Shown one piece after another: positions 4,788 through 6,367 of a stretch of DNA of 6,367 nucleotides. The translations under genes were made by a program, and so were the position numbers. The notes under the pieces are model-generated. The model was not told the origin of the DNA. It worked only from the letters and a program-made list of their open reading frames with translations, and did no database searches. Each line of letters opens with the position of its first letter. Positions within the stretch are counted from its first letter, which is position 1. Source of the stretch: Nitrosomonas sp. (GTDB taxonomy: Bacteria > Pseudomonadota > Gammaproteobacteria > Burkholderiales > Nitrosomonadaceae); NCBI GenBank assembly GCA_021774205.1, contig JAJFJI010000328.1, positions 1 through 6,367 on the forward strand, in the 5' to 3' direction.

Positions 4788-5969
4788 ATGATAAACAGAC
4801 ACTTGATCATCCTTACGGGCAGTATCGTCGCACTGCTGCTGGCGGGCTGTGAATCGACTCCGAAAAGAGCACTTTCTCAACAGGCAGCGCAGTACGCCGT
4901 GCTGCCCAATGGCAACGACCCGCTGAATCCAAATCAGCCATCGCCTCTGTACGCTGCGGCTTCGAAACCCGGCGAAAATCTTGTTCGGCAACTGGAACAC
5001 AAACGCGGGCACGCACTTAATCTTCTTTCATTATCTGGCGGTGGTCAGAACGGTGCTTTCGGTGCCGGCTTCCTCATTGGTTGGCGTGAGAGCGGCCAGC
5101 GGCCAGAGTTTGATGCTGTCGGCGGTGTCAGTACCGGCGCATTGCTGTCCACCCACGCCCTACTCGGCACCCCGGCCGACGATGCGAGTCTTGAGGAAAT
5201 GTACACGACAATCACCAAAGACGACATCTACCAGGACAGAGGATTCATAGACATCATCTCCGGTGCCGATTCATTGCGGGATACCGCACCGCTGCGTGCA
5301 CTCATCGCCAAGCATATCACAGCCAAGACTCTGAAACGTGTAGCTGCTGCCTTCGACGAAAATCGGCTGCTGTTTGTGGGTACGACCAATGTTGATTACG
5401 GTCAGACCTGGGTTTGGAATATGTCACTGATTGCCAGGGATGGAAAACTCGATCTATATCGTAAGGTCCTGCTCGCCTCGGCATCGTTTCCTATCGTTTT
5501 TCCAGCGGTTGAAATCGATGGCCATCTTTTTGTTGATGGAGCTGCCCGTTCGAATATTGTCGTCGCTGGAATGGGAGGAACGACGAAACCCAAACCCCCG
5601 CTGCATGGTAAGGGAAACCTTTTTATAATTAATAACGGTAGGCTCAATCATCCTCCCGAGGCCTTGCGCAGGGCCCTTGGCGACGTTGCCGCCACAACAG
5701 TCAGCGTGATGATGGACCAATCCATGCAGACGGCTTTGACACGATCCTATTTCGGCGCTCAGTTTCTAGGCTACGCATTCAACATGGCGGCGATTCCCGA
5801 AAGTGTAGAGATCGGAAAAGACCCTCTTGCCTTTGATCCGAAACAGATGCGTGCAGCCTTCGATGCCGGGCGCGCAATGGCCAAACAGGCTGACCCGTGG
5901 GAGGACGCTCCATCCAATGTTGGTGATATTCCTTCCTGGGCAATGGATGCGATAAAAAAACGCTTTTGA
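4788..5969 (+). CDS. Patatin-like phospholipase lipoprotein
   Basis: Predicted serine lipid acyl hydrolase of the patatin family, exported as a lipoprotein. The 393-residue protein starts MINRHLIILTGSIVALLLAG with lipobox LAGC and Cys21. After a Pro/Asn-rich linker the patatin domain runs from about 77 to 265. It has the oxyanion-hole motif SGGGQNGAFGAGF (83-95), the nucleophile elbow GVSTG (113-117) with Ser115, and the DGA motif with Asp250 (FVDGAARSN), which completes the Ser-Asp dyad. All expected catalytic residues are present. The C-terminal third (about 290-393) is less conserved and ends in a basic KKRF. The ATG at 4788 is supported by GGGAG at 4774-4778, nine bases upstream. No partner gene is adjacent; a decayed IS and a hairpin cluster precede it. 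G+C is higher than in argJ or the toxin region, suggesting recent acquisition. Substrate is not predictable: phospholipid or another envelope ester. Confidence 0.93.
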   Translation: MINRHLIILTGSIVALLLAGCESTPKRALSQQAAQYAVLPNGNDPLNPNQPSPLYAAASKPGENLVRQLEHKRGHALNLLSLSGGGQNGAFGAGFLIGWRESGQRPEFDAVGGVSTGALLSTHALLGTPADDASLEEMYTTITKDDIYQDRGFIDIISGADSLRDTAPLRALIAKHITAKTLKRVAAAFDENRLLFVGTTNVDYGQTWVWNMSLIARDGKLDLYRKVLLASASFPIVFPAVEIDGHLFVDGAARSNIVVAGMGGTTKPKPPLHGKGNLFIINNGRLNHPPEALRRALGDVAATTVSVMMDQSMQTALTRSYFGAQFLGYAFNMAAIPESVEIGKDPLAFDPKQMRAAFDAGRAMAKQADPWEDAPSNVGDIPSWAMDAIKKRF

Positions 5970-6367
5970 GATCATAGCTCACAACAAAACTCAAACCAAT
6001 CGGTATAAACAGTCTACTTTGTGACGATTTCTAAATCGTGCGCAGCAACGATTTATGGGGTACCTTTAGCGATCGTTCGTGAGGTTTAAATATTACCTCT
6101 AGCCCTGATGGAATCCGCGCATTCCCGCCTCATCAGTCATGCGGCCTCCAATGGGCCCTTGACACCGTTAGGTTCATAGGAGCAGGTGTTACCTTTTATG
6201 CCATCACTTGAATTTTATCTTGCAAAACGGGGCGGACCATATATGACACCTTCCCATCAGATTGGATCGAACATACCAGGCTTAAAAACGAGAATTACCT
6301 GTTCCCGAGTAGAATCAAATTATCGCCACACATAACCACGCGGCAATATTCAAGAATTGTCTATTCC
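5970..6367. other. 398 bp after the patatin gene with no recognisable gene
   Basis: Neither strand has a long frame or a family signature here. The longest plus-strand ATG frame I traced is 45 codons at 6198-6335 (MPSLEFYLAKRGGPYMTPSH...), with no ribosome binding site or known motif. The stretch contains a short perfect inverted repeat at 6024-6039 and a weaker GAGGT/ACCTC pair (6081-6085, 6095-6099). No T-run terminator follows the patatin stop. It may be decayed mobile DNA or the edge of a gene beyond the window. Confidence 0.6.
6024..6039. repeat. Short inverted repeat ACGATTT-CT-AAATCGT with a third copy nearby
   Basis: ACGATTT (6024-6030) is mirrored by AAATCGT (6033-6039) with a 2-base centre, and another ACGATTTA follows at 6048-6055. 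The tiny centre favours a protein-binding palindrome over an RNA hairpin. It lies 55 bp after the patatin stop; no terminator T run follows. Confidence 0.4.

Noticed and set aside
6198..6335. 45-codon plus-strand frame as a small gene
   Set aside because: No ribosome binding site, signal or known motif, and its length is within chance expectation.

Overview
The window looks like chromosomal DNA of a betaproteobacterium, most likely of the Nitrosomonadales type. The basis is gene content and order: a minus-strand pair of argJ followed by a DUF815-type ATPase gene, an arrangement I know from that group, plus a TusA-family gene. Taxonomy is an inference from protein style, not from a search. Base composition is mosaic. 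The host-like stretches are AT-rich (hand counts: 24 of 60 G+C at 241-300, 18 of 60 at 1501-1560), while two lipoprotein genes are GC-rich (41 of 60 at 2581-2640, 45 of 60 at 3001-3060, 38 of 60 at 5041-5100).

Layout. Positions 1-1940 are read from the minus strand: the 5' end of a DUF815 ATPase gene (1-220), argJ for arginine biosynthesis (233-1456), a PemK/MazF-family toxin gene (1499-1834), and the C-terminal remnant of its cognate antitoxin (1806 to about 1900). The antitoxin is cut off upstream, where the sequence changes to a plus-strand, GC-rich gene for an ErfK/YbiS-type L,D-transpeptidase lipoprotein (1968-3176). Positions 3296-3629 (minus) hold an unrecognised AT-rich gene that appears split by a frameshift. 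It is divergent from an intact TusA-family sulfur carrier gene (3685-3912). About 30 bp after that lies a decayed IS6-family element (about 3945-4586): the transposase lacks its N-terminus and carries two frameshifts and two nonsense codons, but the right terminal repeat is still visible. A 200-bp non-coding stretch with four tandem inverted repeats follows, then a second GC-rich lipoprotein gene, a patatin-like phospholipase (4788-5969). The last 400 bp hold no gene I can recognise.

How the parts relate. argJ and the DUF815 gene are probably core genes in one minus-strand transcription unit, with the toxin gene immediately upstream. From 1921 onward the window is a patchwork: an antitoxin severed at a junction, a broken small gene, an IS relic and two envelope lipoprotein genes of different composition. 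The simplest reading is repeated insertion, deletion and gene decay beside a core operon. I see no convincing evidence of a new multi-gene system. The most notable points are a full-length MazF-like toxin whose antitoxin is reduced to its C-terminal tail, and the hairpin cluster in front of the patatin gene.
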